Source: Brevibacillus agri
Lineage (GTDB): Bacteria; Bacillota; Bacilli; Brevibacillales; Brevibacillaceae
Assembly: GCF_004117055.1 (NCBI RefSeq)
Contig: NZ_CP026363.1
Coordinates: 664,001-728,000 of the forward strand
Direction of reading: 5' to 3'
DNA: 64,000 nt
Position numbers and translations under genes: made by a program. Numbering within the stretch: position 1 is the stretch's first letter; the number at the start of each line of letters is the position of its first letter. Shown piece by piece: positions 24,195 to 32,674 of this stretch. The notes under the pieces were generated by a model. That model was not told where the DNA came from, searched no databases, and saw nothing but the letters and a program-made list of their open reading frames with translations.

Positions 24195-25544
24195 ATGTCC
24201 AAACAACGCAAATTCGTCAATGTAGCCGCTGGTGTACCTGGTCCGAAGGGGTCCGTCCTGATCGAGAAAAGAAAACAGTTTGTGCCAAAAGGCATCGGCA
24301 ACAACACCCCGGTTTTTGTAGAGACAGCCTCCGGCGCGCTCGTGACAGACGTAGATGGCAACACGTTCATTGATCTGGCAGGCGCGATCGGCACTTTGAA
24401 CGCAGGGCATTGTCCGCAGGAAGTAGTCGACGCGGTCAAAGAGCAACTGGACAAATACATCCATCCTTGCTTCCACGTAGGCATGTACGAGCCGTATGTG
24501 GCACTGGCGGAAAAGCTCGCCGAAATCACGCCAGGCAGCTTCGAAAAGAAAACGATGTTTGCCAACAGCGGAGCGGAAGCGGTGGAAAACGCCGTGAAAA
24601 TCGCCCGCAAATACACCGGACGTCCCGGTATCGTATCGTTTAGCCGCGGCTTCCACGGACGCACACTGCTCGGCATGTCGCTGACCTCCAAAGTGAAGCC
24701 GTACAAATTCGAGATGGGGCCGTTCGCGCCAGCTACCTACAAGGCGCAATTCCCTTATCCGCTGAACAAGCCTGCTTCCATGACAGAGGATGAGTACGCG
24801 CAATTTTGCGTGCGCCAATTCGAAGACTTCCTCCTGACAGAAGTCGCGCCGGAAGAAGTCGCGGCTGTCATCATGGAGCCGATCCAGGGCGAAGGCGGCT
24901 TCATCGTGCCGCCAGTAGCATTCGTACAAGGCGTCTTCCAAATTTGCAAAAAGCACAATATCTTGTTCATTTCCGATGAAATTCAAACAGGCTTCGGCCG
25001 GACCGGAGCGATGTTCGCTTCGACTCACTTCGGAATCGAGCCTGATATCATTACGATGTCGAAGTCGCTTGCGGCTGGCTTGCCAATCTCTGCTGTGACA
25101 GGTCGCGCAGAGATCATGGACGCGCCAAATCCGGGGGAAATCGGCGGCACTTACGGCGGCAGCCCGCTCGGTTGCGTAGCGGCGCTCGCTGTGATCGAAA
25201 AAATGGAGCGCGAAAATTTGTCCGGGCGCGCAAAAGAGATCGGCAAGGCGATCAAGACGCATTTCCAGGCGCTGCAAGCCGAGTTCCCTGTGATTGCGGA
25301 AATTCGCGGACTGGGGGCAATGTGCGCGGTAGAGTTTATCGACCCGCAAACGAAGCAGCCTGCCAAAGAGCTTGTGGCGGGCCTGACCAAAGGCTGCTAC
25401 GAGTCCGGCGTCATCGTGCTTTCCGCAGGTGTGCACAGCAACGTGCTGCGTTTCCTGTCTCCGCTGGTGATTACCGACGAGCAACTGCAAGAAGCGCTGG
25501 ACATCATGACCGATGTGCTGAAAAGCCAATACGTGACCCACTAA
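24195..25544 (+). CDS. gabT: 4-aminobutyrate aminotransferase
   Basis: 449 residues, class III PLP aminotransferase. It converts GABA and 2-oxoglutarate to succinate semialdehyde and glutamate. Seen: FANSGAEAVENAVKIARKYT near residue 117, FSRGFHGRTLLGMSLT near 155, MEPIQGEGGFIVPP near 233, ISDEIQTGFGRTG near 260 (Asp binding the PLP nitrogen) and MSKSLAAGLP near 286 with the Schiff-base Lys. It is first in the gabTD operon behind the sigma-54 promoter, with gabD 18 bases downstream. Confidence 0.93.
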   Translation: MSKQRKFVNVAAGVPGPKGSVLIEKRKQFVPKGIGNNTPVFVETASGALVTDVDGNTFIDLAGAIGTLNAGHCPQEVVDAVKEQLDKYIHPCFHVGMYEPYVALAEKLAEITPGSFEKKTMFANSGAEAVENAVKIARKYTGRPGIVSFSRGFHGRTLLGMSLTSKVKPYKFEMGPFAPATYKAQFPYPLNKPASMTEDEYAQFCVRQFEDFLLTEVAPEEVAAVIMEPIQGEGGFIVPPVAFVQGVFQICKKHNILFISDEIQTGFGRTGAMFASTHFGIEPDIITMSKSLAAGLPISAVTGRAEIMDAPNPGEIGGTYGGSPLGCVAALAVIEKMERENLSGRAKEIGKAIKTHFQALQAEFPVIAEIRGLGAMCAVEFIDPQTKQPAKELVAGLTKGCYESGVIVLSAGVHSNVLRFLSPLVITDEQLQEALDIMTDVLKSQYVTH

Positions 25545-25562
25545 TTCATCTGGGAGGTACGC

Positions 25563-26987
25563 ATGAAAAAGCATCTGTATATCAACGGTCAATGGAAAGA
25601 AGCAACGGAATACGCGCCGCTGTACTCGCCTTATTCCGGCGAGCTGCTGGCAGAGGTCGCCCAGGCGAACGAGGCGGATGTCGACGAGGCGATCCGCGCG
25701 GCCAGCGCCGCAGCAAAAGTGATGGCGAAGCTGCCAGCGAGCCAGCGGGCGCTGATTTTGGAAAAAGCGGTGGCGATCATGGAAGCGCGCAAAGAGGAGC
25801 TGGCTGTGATTCTCGCCCAGGAAGCTGCCAAACCGCTGCGCACGGGACGGGTCGAGATCGCCCGCACGATTCAGACGTACAAATTCGCGGCAGAGGAAGC
25901 AAAGCGGATTCACGGGGAAACCGTACCGCTCGATGCGGCTCCGGGAGGCGAGGGACGACTCGCTTTTACCGTGCGCAAGCCGATCGGCGTGGTCGGGGCG
26001 ATTACGCCATTCAACTTCCCGTTTAACCTGGTTGCCCACAAAGTAGGTCCGGCGATTGCGGCAGGAAATACGGTCGTACTGAAGCCAGCCAGTCAGACTC
26101 CGCTCAGCTCGCTGATTTTGGCCGATATTTTTGCCGAGGCCGGATTGCCGGCCGGCGCGTTGAACATCCTTCCGGGAAAAGGCGCGGTCGTAGGCGAAAA
26201 GCTCGTCAGCGACAGCCGGATCGCCGCGATTACGTTTACGGGCAGTCCTGCGGTCGGGATTGCGATGAAAAACAAGGCAGGTCTGAAACGCGTGACATTG
26301 GAGCTTGGCTCCAACTCCGCGGTCATTATCGACCACGACGTAGAGATCACGCCAGCGTTGGTCGATCGCTGCGTGACAGGAGCCTTCTCCTTTAGCGGTC
26401 AGGTGTGCATCTCGCTGCAACGCGTCTACGTTCACCAGAGCAAGTACGAACAGTTTCTGGAAAAGTTCAAGGCAGCGACAGAAAAGCTCGTGCTGGGTGA
26501 CCCGCTGCAGGAGGCAACCGACATGTCCTCCGTCATTTCCGCCAAAGATCATGAGCGGATGGGGGCGTGGGTACAGGAAGCGGTTGACGCCGGAGCGCGC
26601 GTCGTAACAGGCGGCAAAGCCGTGAGCGACCGACTTTTTGCCCCTACGATCCTGACCAACGTGAGCAGCCATTCCTCCGTGTCTTGCCAGGAGGTGTTTG
26701 GGCCAATCGTTGTCGTCACGCCGTTTGAGACGATGGACGAGGCGATTGCGGCAGTAAACGACTCCCGTTTCGGCCTGCAAGCAGGGATTTACACGAGCGA
26801 TATTCATGCAGCCATGCGCGCAGCAGAAGAGCTGGAAGTGGGCGGCGTGATGATTAACGACATCCCGACCTTCCGGGTGGATAACATGCCATACGGTGGC
26901 GTGAAGGACAGCGGCTTTGGCCGCGAAGGCATCAAGTATGCCGTCGAAGAGTTGACAGAGCTGAAACTGATTGCGATCAAGCTGTAG
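25563..26987 (+). CDS. gabD: Succinate-semialdehyde dehydrogenase family protein
   Basis: 474 residues, aldehyde dehydrogenase family. Motifs: GAITPFNFPFNLVAHKVGPA near residue 143, FTGSPAVGIAMK near 225, general base Glu in VTLELGSNSAVI near 246 and nucleophile Cys in FSGQVCISLQRVYVH near 281. Located 18 bases after gabT, it should oxidise succinate semialdehyde to succinate. The active-site context (SGQVCISLQR) is less like E. coli GabD and closer to general ALDH branches, so the substrate rests mainly on the operon context. GGGAGG precedes the ATG. Confidence 0.85.
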   Translation: MKKHLYINGQWKEATEYAPLYSPYSGELLAEVAQANEADVDEAIRAASAAAKVMAKLPASQRALILEKAVAIMEARKEELAVILAQEAAKPLRTGRVEIARTIQTYKFAAEEAKRIHGETVPLDAAPGGEGRLAFTVRKPIGVVGAITPFNFPFNLVAHKVGPAIAAGNTVVLKPASQTPLSSLILADIFAEAGLPAGALNILPGKGAVVGEKLVSDSRIAAITFTGSPAVGIAMKNKAGLKRVTLELGSNSAVIIDHDVEITPALVDRCVTGAFSFSGQVCISLQRVYVHQSKYEQFLEKFKAATEKLVLGDPLQEATDMSSVISAKDHERMGAWVQEAVDAGARVVTGGKAVSDRLFAPTILTNVSSHSSVSCQEVFGPIVVVTPFETMDEAIAAVNDSRFGLQAGIYTSDIHAAMRAAEELEVGGVMINDIPTFRVDNMPYGGVKDSGFGREGIKYAVEELTELKLIAIKL

Positions 26988-27040
26988 CTGCCGCTGTTTT
27001 TCCACGAGTAAACAGGAGAGTGCAGCACCACATGAAAAAA

Positions 27041-27070
27041 ACTTCTCAGCGTCGCTGAGAAGGTTTTTTG
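27041..27070. terminator. Bidirectional terminator between gabD and the GT-C gene
   Basis: CTTCTCAGC pairs with GCTGAGAAG over a GTC loop, with an A-run before and a six-T run after. It ends gabTD on plus and the four-gene glycan operon on minus. Confidence 0.88.
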
Positions 27071-27118
27071 TTTGATCCCGTTTGTGCATACAGAGCGAGC
27101 GCCAAATAACGAAGCGGG

Positions 27119-28804
27119 TTACTGCAAGTAGTAGATCGCCCGCGAGCTGACAATGCCTTTGACGTTTTGCTCGTCGCTGATTTTTTGCTCTACGAACGGA
27201 ATCCCGGCTTCCTGCAGCCGCACGCGGTTGGCGTTGAAGTGGCGGAAATCGACGACCATCGTCTTGTTCGCAGCTTTGATGTCTTGTAACTGCTGCCGCG
27301 CCATTTCGTTGACGGATTTTTGCGCCAGCAGATGTGCATTGCCAACCAGCAGCATGTTGACGAACATGACGCCGACCAGGAGCGTGCTTCCGTAGCGCAA
27401 CAAGGCAGAGCGCGCCTCCCAGCCTGCCAATGCCACGAGAACGGGAATCAGCCAGAGCTGGGGAACATACCGCGCCCACCAGCTTTCCGGGTTGACGAGC
27501 ACCGTGGCGAGCAGGATGCCGCTCGCGATGAAAAACGGCACGGCTTTTCTCCGCTCCGGGTCTACAAGCAAGCCAAGCGCGAGCAGGAGGGCGATCAGCA
27601 CAGCTCCCCCGAACCATGGCCCGAAGCCTGCCACGCGGACGTCCGGGGAGAGAAACACTTTCAACTCCGGAGTCGAGACGGTAAAGGGCCATTTCAGCGT
27701 CGTTTCTTTTGGCGTGGCGATGTTTTCTGATTTGGCGAACAGCGAAATCGCGAGCTTGCTCACCGGGTTGATGCCTTTGAAATCATGCGGGCTGTTCGAG
27801 GTCATAATATCGACCGCTCCTTTGCCCGCCAGCGGATAAAACGGATGCCCTTTGGCGAGCGTGTTGGTGACGTACGGATTGTAGCCCACTACCAGGACGG
27901 TGATAACCAGACTCGCTGCGAGCCACGTCAGGAGTCTTTTCCAGCGCTTTTGCCGATCGTAGAAAAAGAAGAGCACCAGCAAGGCGCAGCCGAGCAGCAC
28001 GGCGTATACCAGCGCCGTGAATTTGATCTGTGCCAGCAGCATGAGCGCCGAGCAGAGAGCCAGCATGATCCAGGTGTGATAGCGCTTGAGCAGCAAGTAC
28101 CCGAGCGCGCAGATGATGAGCACGAGCGAGCCGAGCTGTCCGTCAATGTAGTAGGACGTAGCCTGCGTGACGCTGACCGGATTGCCGGCCAAAAGCAGCG
28201 CCAGGACGATCCCCAGCCCTTTTTTCGCGGGAAAGGCGACTCTTATGGCAGCCAGACTGAAGAAAAAGGAAGCGGCCATGAGCAGCAGGTTGAATATTTT
28301 CCCGACTTCAATCTGGTCGGTCACCTTGTACATGACGGCATCCAGCATCCACGGCCCTTTGGCGTAATGATTGATCCAGAGGTGGAACGCGGACAAAATC
28401 TCCTTGTTGTCCATTTCCTCGATTGGCTTGGCGAGCGGCTTGAGCACGGGCGCGTCGTGGACCGGATTCCAGCCGTTTTTCAGCAAAATGATCGCTTCCT
28501 GGTGATAGGTCTGCCCGTCAAAGGAAAGGTCGAACGTATTGGCGCTGATGTACCAGCTACTTCCGACGACGAGGCCAAGTCCCGCGAGCAGGGCGAGCAG
28601 CCAGGTTGGACGGCGGAGAGGCACAAATACGGCCGTCATGGCGAACATGCAGGCCAAAGCGGCGAAGACGGCGAGCCAGAAGCTGACGGCCGTGACCGGG
28701 ATGCCCAACAAAAAGAAAATCGAGGTACAAAGCACGATCGCGGCCATAAAAAACAGCAAAGCGGCCCCGATCAAAAACGAATACGTTGCAGTACGGTTAT
28801 TCAT
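27119..28804 (-). CDS. GT-C-type membrane glycosyltransferase, last gene of the polyprenyl-ribose operon
   Basis: 561 residues with about twelve membrane segments and one large outside domain at the C-terminus. The first outside loop has FDLSFDGQTYHQEAIILLK, where an Asp sits as expected for the catalytic loop of GT-C enzymes that use polyprenyl-phosphate sugars. No subfamily could be named. The start at 28804 follows AGGAG on the minus strand, and a longer frame upstream overlaps the phosphatase gene. It is 23 bases after the PAP2-like gene. Its likely job is to move the lipid-linked sugar to a cell-envelope acceptor; the acceptor is unknown. Confidence 0.72.
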   Translation of the reverse strand: MNNRTATYSFLIGAALLFFMAAIVLCTSIFFLLGIPVTAVSFWLAVFAALACMFAMTAVFVPLRRPTWLLALLAGLGLVVGSSWYISANTFDLSFDGQTYHQEAIILLKNGWNPVHDAPVLKPLAKPIEEMDNKEILSAFHLWINHYAKGPWMLDAVMYKVTDQIEVGKIFNLLLMAASFFFSLAAIRVAFPAKKGLGIVLALLLAGNPVSVTQATSYYIDGQLGSLVLIICALGYLLLKRYHTWIMLALCSALMLLAQIKFTALVYAVLLGCALLVLFFFYDRQKRWKRLLTWLAASLVITVLVVGYNPYVTNTLAKGHPFYPLAGKGAVDIMTSNSPHDFKGINPVSKLAISLFAKSENIATPKETTLKWPFTVSTPELKVFLSPDVRVAGFGPWFGGAVLIALLLALGLLVDPERRKAVPFFIASGILLATVLVNPESWWARYVPQLWLIPVLVALAGWEARSALLRYGSTLLVGVMFVNMLLVGNAHLLAQKSVNEMARQQLQDIKAANKTMVVDFRHFNANRVRLQEAGIPFVEQKISDEQNVKGIVSSRAIYYLQ

Positions 28805-28827
28805 CTGTATGTCTCCTGTTTTGCAAG

Positions 28828-29262
28828 CTAAAGGACTGGGAAGGCGCCAGCCAACAGGTGCAGGAGCGTGGCGAGCATGATCCCCAGCACCAGCCCTCCG
28901 GCAATTTCCCATCTGGTATGGCCCATGCTCTCGCGCAGCGGCGTGGGCAACAGGCTGCCAGGGTGCTTCTTTGCCAGCTTGTTGAGTGCGGCGGCATGCT
29001 TGCCTACGGCTCGGCGCAGCCCGGTTGCGTCAATGATGACAATAAACGTCACCGCCACGCCCAGACCGAAAACAGGATGAGTGAAGCCCTCCTGCAAGCC
29101 GATCAAAAACACGGTGGTGACCATGACGGTCGTGTGCGTGCTGGGAAAGCCGCCGTTTCCGACCATCTTTTTCGCTTCTGGTCCAAAGCGAAGGTAATTT
29201 ATCAAAAATTTGGTTACTCCGGACACAAGCCAGCCAATAAATGGCGCGATCGCATAAAACAT
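28828..29262 (-). CDS. Divergent PAP2-family phosphatase (DUF212/YuiD-like)
   Basis: 144 residues. The phosphatase signature is visible as GNGGFPSTHTTVMVTTVFLI, then DATGLRRAVGKHAAALNKL, and the distal ESMGHTRWEIAGGLVLG with the third-motif His. Several hydrophobic segments place it in the membrane. The start at 29262 has GAGGAG seven bases upstream on the minus strand. Next to a DPPR-synthase-like UbiA protein, the natural substrate would be polyprenyl-phospho-5-phosphoribose, losing its 5-phosphate. In mycobacteria a PAP2-type protein beside UbiA is proposed for that step. The substrate here is inferred. Confidence 0.8.
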   Translation of the reverse strand: MFYAIAPFIGWLVSGVTKFLINYLRFGPEAKKMVGNGGFPSTHTTVMVTTVFLIGLQEGFTHPVFGLGVAVTFIVIIDATGLRRAVGKHAAALNKLAKKHPGSLLPTPLRESMGHTRWEIAGGLVLGIMLATLLHLLAGAFPVL

Positions 29263-29286
29263 GGGCAAGCTCCTCTTTCTTGGTGA

Positions 29287-29643
29287 TTACGATTGGGAAA
29301 TGACAACCACGCCAACGACGATGATCGCCAGCCCGACGATACGTGTGAGCGACAGCGGCTCGTGAAAGATCAAAAAGGACAGCCCGGCTACCAGCACGTA
29401 CCCGAGGGCCGCCATGGGATACGCGTAGGAAAGCTGCACTTTTTCCAGCGCGGCGATCCAGATGAACGCAGACAGTCCGTAAAGCGCAAGCCCCGCCATG
29501 ATCGGCAGGTTGGTGAAATAATGCAGAAACTTCAACAGCAGCATGTCATTGTTGCCGGACAGCGAGGACGCCCCCATTTTCATGGCAATCTGACCGCTGG
29601 CGCTGAGCAGCACCGAGATGAGGATGAGAACGATAGATGGCAT
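29287..29643 (-). CDS. SMR/EamA-type four-helix carrier, possible lipid-sugar flippase
   Basis: 118 residues, four membrane helices. SASGQIAMKMGASSL near the start, VQLSYAYPMAALGYVLV in the middle and EPLSLTRIVGLAIIVVGVVV at the end are the layout of SMR-type proteins, including the ArnE/ArnF flippase halves. ATG at 29643 gives the usual SMR N-terminus; a GTG at 29655 is possible. It lies between the UbiA and PAP2-like genes, so the best guess is that it flips polyprenyl-phosphate sugar across the membrane. A drug-efflux role is the alternative. Confidence 0.78.
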   Translation of the reverse strand: MPSIVLILISVLLSASGQIAMKMGASSLSGNNDMLLLKFLHYFTNLPIMAGLALYGLSAFIWIAALEKVQLSYAYPMAALGYVLVAGLSFLIFHEPLSLTRIVGLAIIVVGVVVISQS

Positions 29644-29670
29644 AGTGTGATCCACAACCTGTCTGTGTGA

Positions 29671-30597
29671 TTAATATTCAAAGGTGTAAATGATGCCCGC
29701 TACGGTGATGGCGTAGAGCACGACTGTGATGAGAATCGGCTTGTCCTGCAGCAGCACTTTTTCAGGACTGCCGCCTTTGTCTGTGATCGTAATCAGGTAC
29801 AGGTAGCGGAAAATGCCGAAGATCACGAACGGGATTGTCCACATCAGATGAATCGTGCGTCCCGAAGTAAAGGTGAACAAGCTGTAGCTGATAATCGTCG
29901 CCGTAGTGACAATTGTATTGAGCTGATTCAACAATTCGGACGAATAGCTGTCCAGTACTTTGCGATGCGTTCCTTTGTCCGCTTGCAGCAGAAGCAGCTC
30001 GTGGCGCCGTTTGCTGATCGCCAAAAACAGGGCCAGCAGCATGGTGCAGAGCAAAAACCACGGCGTGAACGGCGTGTTAATCATCAGGCTGCCGCCGATG
30101 GCCCGCAGCACAAACCCTGCGGAAATAATCATGACGTCGAGAATGACTACGTGCTTGAGCTTGAGCGAATAGGCGACATTGAGCACAAAATAAACAGCGA
30201 GGACAACCCCGAACAACCGATCAAAGTAAAAGGCGGAAAAAAGCGAGCCAGCCAACAGCAGCGCACCAAACGCCAGGGCAAGCGCAGGCGGCAGGGTGCC
30301 GGAGGCCATGGGCCGAAACCGCTTTTCCGGGTGGTTCCGGTCGTTTTTGATGTCCACGAAGTCGTTCAGGATGTAGACGCAGCCGGATACAAAGCAGAAC
30401 AACAAAAACGCGAACAACGATTTGCCAATGACATCCGTGCTGACTTTGTGCAAGGAAAAGAGCAGTGCTGCGAAGACGAGCAAATTTTTCGTCCACTGGT
30501 GTGGGCGCAATTGACGAATCAGCAGGTAGACGATATTTTGCCGGAAGCGGGAAGCCGTTTTCACGTCAACTTTTACGGAATTAGATGTTACCCCCAT
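29671..30597 (-). CDS. UbiA-family prenyltransferase, DPPR-synthase-like
   Basis: 308 residues with about eight to nine membrane segments. The key stretch LRPHQWTKNLLVFAALLFS near residue 31 and NDFVDIKNDRNHPEKRFRPM followed by ASG near 85 carry the first Asp-rich motif in the form used by decaprenylphosphoryl-5-phosphoribose synthases. A second polar motif is in YSLKLKHVVILDVMIIS. Such enzymes join PRPP to polyprenyl phosphate. The start at 30597 has GGAG six bases upstream. It is first in a four-gene minus-strand operon behind an ECF-like promoter. Menaquinone or heme-O prenyltransferases are less likely because of the RPHQWTKN motif. Confidence 0.85.
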   Translation of the reverse strand: MGVTSNSVKVDVKTASRFRQNIVYLLIRQLRPHQWTKNLLVFAALLFSLHKVSTDVIGKSLFAFLLFCFVSGCVYILNDFVDIKNDRNHPEKRFRPMASGTLPPALALAFGALLLAGSLFSAFYFDRLFGVVLAVYFVLNVAYSLKLKHVVILDVMIISAGFVLRAIGGSLMINTPFTPWFLLCTMLLALFLAISKRRHELLLLQADKGTHRKVLDSYSSELLNQLNTIVTTATIISYSLFTFTSGRTIHLMWTIPFVIFGIFRYLYLITITDKGGSPEKVLLQDKPILITVVLYAITVAGIIYTFEY

Positions 30598-30638
30598 ATT
30601 TCTCTCCAATCCAAAAAGAATATTGCTATCCTCCTAAT

Positions 30639-30665
30639 GACGAAAAATGTAAATGGAAAGTTACA
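30639..30665 (-). promoter_or_regulatory. ECF-type (sigma-X-like) promoter of the polyprenyl-ribose operon
   Basis: On the minus strand TGTAAC is followed after 17 bases by CGTC, 42 bases before the UbiA start. This matches the B. subtilis sigma-X pattern (TGTAAC-N17-CGnC), a regulon that modifies envelope polymers. Only sequence similarity supports it. Confidence 0.5.
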
Positions 30666-30795
30666 CCTCGCCAATATAACGTTTCATTTTTGCGTAAAAT
30701 TTGTGGTTTGTCCATATCTTATGGAGATTTTGTAAAATTTTGTAACTGGTCATTCGGAGGCGGCGGACGGTGGGGCAAATGGTTGCGATCTCACG

Positions 30796-30845
30796 AAAAA
30801 ACGCAGCTTCTGGCAAAGCGGAGTGCCAGCAAGCTGCGTTTTTTT
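30796..30845. terminator. Terminator of the efe operon, both directions
   Basis: AAAAACGCAGCTT and TGGC pair with GCCA and AAGCTGCGTTTTT around a ten-base loop; A-run and T-run flank both sides. Confidence 0.88.
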
Positions 30846-30859
30846 CCCTTCTGTTCCGG

Positions 30860-32656
30860 TCAGTTTACGCGTGGGACCCTTTTGGCTGGCCTTTTCCACG
30901 AGTAAATCGACAAGTTGAGCAAAATGACGGCCAGGATGACAAGCTGCGGAATCGTCGTCTCCCAGTTCGCATAAATGCCGAGGTCCGGCAGGTGGAGCAG
31001 GAAGTCCTCGCTGTGCGCAGGCAGGGTGCCTGTGACCTGTAGCGCATGGATGCTGACCCCGATAAACTTGAAGGCCATGTAGTAAAGCAGCAGGCTGGCG
31101 ACGAGGAAGAACGGACGGACAGGAATCCGCGCGCTCAGCCTGATGATGACGAAGCTGATGACGGCGAGCACGACCAGCGCTCCGACGATGCCGAGCATCA
31201 GGTCGGTCATGGAAATCGTCGCGGCCATCCCCATGTAAAAAATGATCGTTTCCGCGCCTTCGCGGACGACAGCGAGAAACGCAGTGAAAGCAAGCGACCA
31301 GAGCGCGCCTTTTGCCAGCGAGGAGCCGATTGATTTTTGCACAAAATCGTTCCACGCCTGCAAATTCGACTTTTTGTGGAGCCAGGCGCCGATGGTCAGC
31401 ATGAAGAACACGGCAATGAGTCCGGTAATGCCTTCGATTGTCTCGCGGGAGCTGCCTGTCGTGAGGTTGGAAAAGACGATGCTGAGCACGACGGCGAGGA
31501 TCGCCGAAGCCGCTACCCCGAGCGCGGCGCCTGACCAAATCCATTTGCGCTTGTCCGCATTGCCTGATTTTTGCAGGAAGGCGAGCAGCGACACGATAAT
31601 CAGTATCGCCTCCAAGCCTTCGCGGAACAAAATCAGTCCCGCATCCCAGGCGGTGTAGGAGGAAGCGGTGGCGAACGGCTCCAGCTCTGCCTTCATCTCA
31701 GCGAGCAGGGCGGCTGCTTTGTCCCACTGTGGCGGGCTGGACAAAATCAGCGTCGGTACGGCGACCATCTTGGCTTCTATGCTGCTGTAGGTCGCGGGCG
31801 ATTTGGTCATGACCACGCCTTCCACCAGAGGCCATGTGGCGATGAAGGTGTCCATTTTTCCGGCCGCTTCCTCCGCGTTCTGGCTGGCGATGTCCGCCTC
31901 CACAGAGCCGATGAGTTCAAGCAGGGTGGAGATGGACGGCTGCTCTGTGGAGTCTGTCGCCCCCGCCGCCTGCTGCCCGGCTTTTCCTGACACGTAGTCT
32001 TGGACCGCTTGCAGCAGCGATTGCAGCTTTTCCGTACTTTTTTGCGGATTGGGCGGCTCGGTGTTCAAGGCGATGCGTGCGCCGCTTATTTTCACTTCCA
32101 TATCGCCGTAGACGGCGGCGTTTTCCGAACGAACGAGGCTTTCGGCTTTGTACCAGCCTTCGACGAAGCTGTTGTACTGCTGCTTGGCTTGTGTCCAGTC
32201 GCTTGCTTCGACTGCAGCCAGGCTTTTTTCCAGAAAAGGCAGCAGGGCAGCGATTTGCTTGTGCGCCTTTTCTTTTGGCTGTGCCGGTGATTCCTGGGCC
32301 GTGACGTAGCGATCGGCGGCTTTGGCCAGGTTGGAGATGGCTGCGGCCGCGTCCTCCGGCTTGGACTGTACCTGGGCGAGAGCTTGCTCGGCTTGCGCGA
32401 TGGCAGCCGACAGCGCCTGTGCGTCTGCTGAAGTATCCTCTGCGTTCGCAGCCCAGATCGTCTTCATGCTGGCAACGGCTTTTGTCGCTTCGTCCCAATT
32501 TTTATCGCCGCTGCTGATGAGCGCGTCGCTGGAGAGGGCGATCAACTGTTTGAGCTGCTCGGAAGCAAGTGGCGCTGCGAAGGCAGACGACAGCCCGGAG
32601 AGAAGCAGCAGCAGGCAGAGGAAAACGGAAAAAAGATAGCGTTTCAAGGGATTCAC
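30860..32656 (-). CDS. efeU: Ferrous iron permease of the FTR1/EfeU family with extracytoplasmic helical domain
   Basis: 598 residues. A signal peptide (LFSVFLCLLLLLSGLSSAFA) leads into about 300 residues of Ala-rich helical sequence outside the cell. A seven-helix FTR1 permease follows. The two iron-binding motifs are FREGLEAILII near residue 345 and VREGAETIIF near 465. B. subtilis EfeU (YwbL) has the same fused layout. It is last in the operon after efeO and efeB, which supply iron binding and heme-peroxidase oxidation. Its start lies 18 bases from the efeB stop, and a terminator lies 14 bases after its stop. Confidence 0.93.
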   Translation of the reverse strand: MNPLKRYLFSVFLCLLLLLSGLSSAFAAPLASEQLKQLIALSSDALISSGDKNWDEATKAVASMKTIWAANAEDTSADAQALSAAIAQAEQALAQVQSKPEDAAAAISNLAKAADRYVTAQESPAQPKEKAHKQIAALLPFLEKSLAAVEASDWTQAKQQYNSFVEGWYKAESLVRSENAAVYGDMEVKISGARIALNTEPPNPQKSTEKLQSLLQAVQDYVSGKAGQQAAGATDSTEQPSISTLLELIGSVEADIASQNAEEAAGKMDTFIATWPLVEGVVMTKSPATYSSIEAKMVAVPTLILSSPPQWDKAAALLAEMKAELEPFATASSYTAWDAGLILFREGLEAILIIVSLLAFLQKSGNADKRKWIWSGAALGVAASAILAVVLSIVFSNLTTGSSRETIEGITGLIAVFFMLTIGAWLHKKSNLQAWNDFVQKSIGSSLAKGALWSLAFTAFLAVVREGAETIIFYMGMAATISMTDLMLGIVGALVVLAVISFVIIRLSARIPVRPFFLVASLLLYYMAFKFIGVSIHALQVTGTLPAHSEDFLLHLPDLGIYANWETTIPQLVILAVILLNLSIYSWKRPAKRVPRVN

Positions 32657-32674
32657 TCCATCCTTGCTAGTTGG

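Noticed and set aside
24153..27692. A very long open frame (over 1,100 codons) on the minus strand opposite gabT-gabD
   Set aside because: It mirrors GC-rich codon use of the plus-strand genes, spans several transcription units and a bidirectional terminator, and has no family-like sequence. Real motifs are all on the other strand.
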